Assembly (NCBI GenBank): GCA_963513935.1
Contig: OY740770.1
Span: 85,409,267 to 85,473,266 of the forward strand
Source of the DNA: Aphrophora alni
Lineage: Eukaryota; Arthropoda; Insecta; Hemiptera; Aphrophoridae
Reading direction: 5' to 3'
DNA length: 64,000 bases
The position numbers and the translations under genes are program-made. Under the pieces are notes generated by a model. It worked only from the letters and a program-made list of their open reading frames with translations. It made no database searches and was not told the DNA's origin. Shown here piece by piece: positions 62,244-64,000 of this stretch (the stretch's first letter is position 1; each line of letters opens with the position of its first letter).

Positions 62244-64000
62244 GCTAATGGTAACCTAAACGTTTTCACTTTTTAAAATCATCAAAAACATTGTTATAAA
62301 TCGGCTACTTTTTTATAGCCGCGTAATATTATGTAATCAACATAATAGAATTGACATTACTCTTTGGTTACATAATTATTATAGCAATGTGCCATGTTAA
62401 ACCAATTTCCTGACGTGCTGTTACCAAAAACACTCTAAGAATTCAGGAGGTATATACATGTTCCTTGAGTTAAGAGTAGATGATGGAAGACCTCTCTATC
62501 TTTCATAAAAAACATTTTGTATAGTTCGGTGTCAAAACGTTACGTGACAGTGATCGAGTAGGTTTGAGTACCTTATAGGGTAAAATGTTACAATCAATCA
62601 ATAATGTGTAATACTTTCCTTCATTCATTCCAAATGTCTATGCTGTGCAACTTTATTTGTTTATTCTATAATTTTTGAAAACATGTTCATAAAAAATAGG
62701 CGAATCTAATGATTCTTTAGTTTGAAGGAAATTACAATTTGAGAAAAATCGAAAAACGTCGATCAAATTTCATTTTTCAAGCACTGTTGTGCACAATAAT
62801 TTCTTTAATATTTGACTTGCTTACTTTTTTTATTTGACTTGCATATTCACATTTATCGTTATAAATTAAAACAATATTTACTATTTCAACAATACTTTGT
62901 CAATTATGTGATATTGTTGTCAGATATTTAGGAAATAAGTTTTTTTCCGAGGGACACGGTAGTATTTGTTTCAAATTCCTAAGTATAATTTAATGACATT
63001 TAAATTCCCACTCAATGGTATAATCCAAATAACTAGATGTTATAACGGACAAGAAACTCTTAATCAATGAAGTAGAAAAGTGTATGAATTTATAATTTTA
63101 TTATATTTTTATGTATAAAGATTGCCTTGAAAATGTAACTTGTAAAATCATTTATTCAGTTTTTTATGCATTAAAAAAAATTTACTGTTTAAAATTTTTT
63201 AGTATACAGTATATTCAATAATAAATGACGACAAACATATAATGACTATACTTTATAACAACAATATTTTAAAATGTGAAGGCTTTAGATAAACTCGGAC
63301 ATCCTTATATTTTTGATGAGATCAAAAATCATTAAAAAATATGACCAAACAATTTGAATGTGTCTGGTTTATCATACTATTTTGGATTTATCTGATTTTT
63401 GGTGAATGTAGTAAGTTTTGTATTTGATTAGAAAACTACTAATAAGCTGTATCTGATTTAAAAACAATAGCTTGGATATTACGAATTCGATCAAAATAAT
63501 AATAATGTTTGTAAACAGGTAGAAATAAATTTTCTTTTTCTTAAAAATGAAGATAATAAAACAGCAGTAGTTGTAAAATTTTAGTTAAAATTTGAAATTG
63601 AAATTCTGTAATTTAGAAGTTTTTAAAAAGAAATGTTGTCTAATTATGCTCTATGTATGTGGTAGATTATTCACCATGCTGTAAAGGGCTGAAAATTATT
63701 ACAACACTTTAGCAAAATGAATAACTACAATAATTAAAACAGCAATAAAGAAACAAGAGCCGTTTTCTAATAATGAAATAAATTGTGGTATAAATAATAC
63801 TCTATTAATAGGTTTAATGAAAAAACTTTAACATTGGGTAACCATCATTGAAATAGTTATATTGGAGCAAAGAGGTAAAGATTTTTTTCCCGTGAGACGT
63901 TTGTCATAAAGATCTGCACCCAAAAGTAATTCCCTCGAAGTAATTTGTTATCGTTCCCTTATTTCTATGTGAAAATATTGTTTTAGACTCTCTTTCGCTA
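62244..64000. other. AT-rich non-coding DNA right of the Gypsy element
   Basis: No gene or repeat recognised. Confidence 0.6.

Overview
This is a eukaryotic, very AT-rich window, most like non-coding DNA of an arthropod and probably an insect. No host protein-coding exon, tRNA or rRNA gene could be recognised. Everything identifiable is a mobile element or repetitive DNA: a Ty3/Gypsy LTR retrotransposon, a related solo LTR, a Penelope-like element with a GIY-YIG endonuclease, two Tc1/mariner-superfamily transposase genes, a complex satellite array, fold-back repeats and many (AT)n and (TAA)n microsatellites. The insect assignment rests on this mix of families and on base composition, not on a host gene.

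Layout. 1-12584: AT-rich DNA with microsatellites. 12585-13437 (minus): decayed transposase whose upstream coding side runs straight into a ~2.1 kb array of 98-bp dimeric satellite repeats (13439-15571). 18706-20475: large fold-back structure. 22440-24335 (plus): degenerate Penelope-like element; a second fragment of its 3' end lies at 47175-47310. 33671-33909: compact palindrome whose arms carry hammerhead-like motifs, with a partial copy at 46455-46541. 37696-39386: DNA transposon with ~50-bp inverted repeats and a nearly full-length minus-strand transposase broken near its C-terminus. 41842-43179: diverged solo LTR. 52124-62243: almost undamaged Ty3/Gypsy element, coding on the minus strand, flanked by two nearly identical 1.95-kb LTRs.

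The Gypsy element is the main item. Read on the minus strand it has the 5' LTR (60291-62243), a primer-binding site matching the 3' end of initiator tRNA-Met, a ~0.7-kb leader, gag (59567-58284), a short second frame with a further zinc knuckle (58347-57967), a protease-RT-RNase H-integrase frame (to 54860), a purine tract and the 3' LTR (52124-54075). Gag and the second frame overlap at an A AAA AAC heptamer followed by a strong stem-loop; the second frame and pol overlap at a run of 12 A. Both steps are -1. This implies two successive -1 frameshifts, like betaretroviral gag-pro-pol, but with the split inside the nucleocapsid region. No envelope gene was seen. The LTRs differ by two substitutions and four homopolymer-length changes by eye, so the insertion is recent, yet no target-site duplication is visible.
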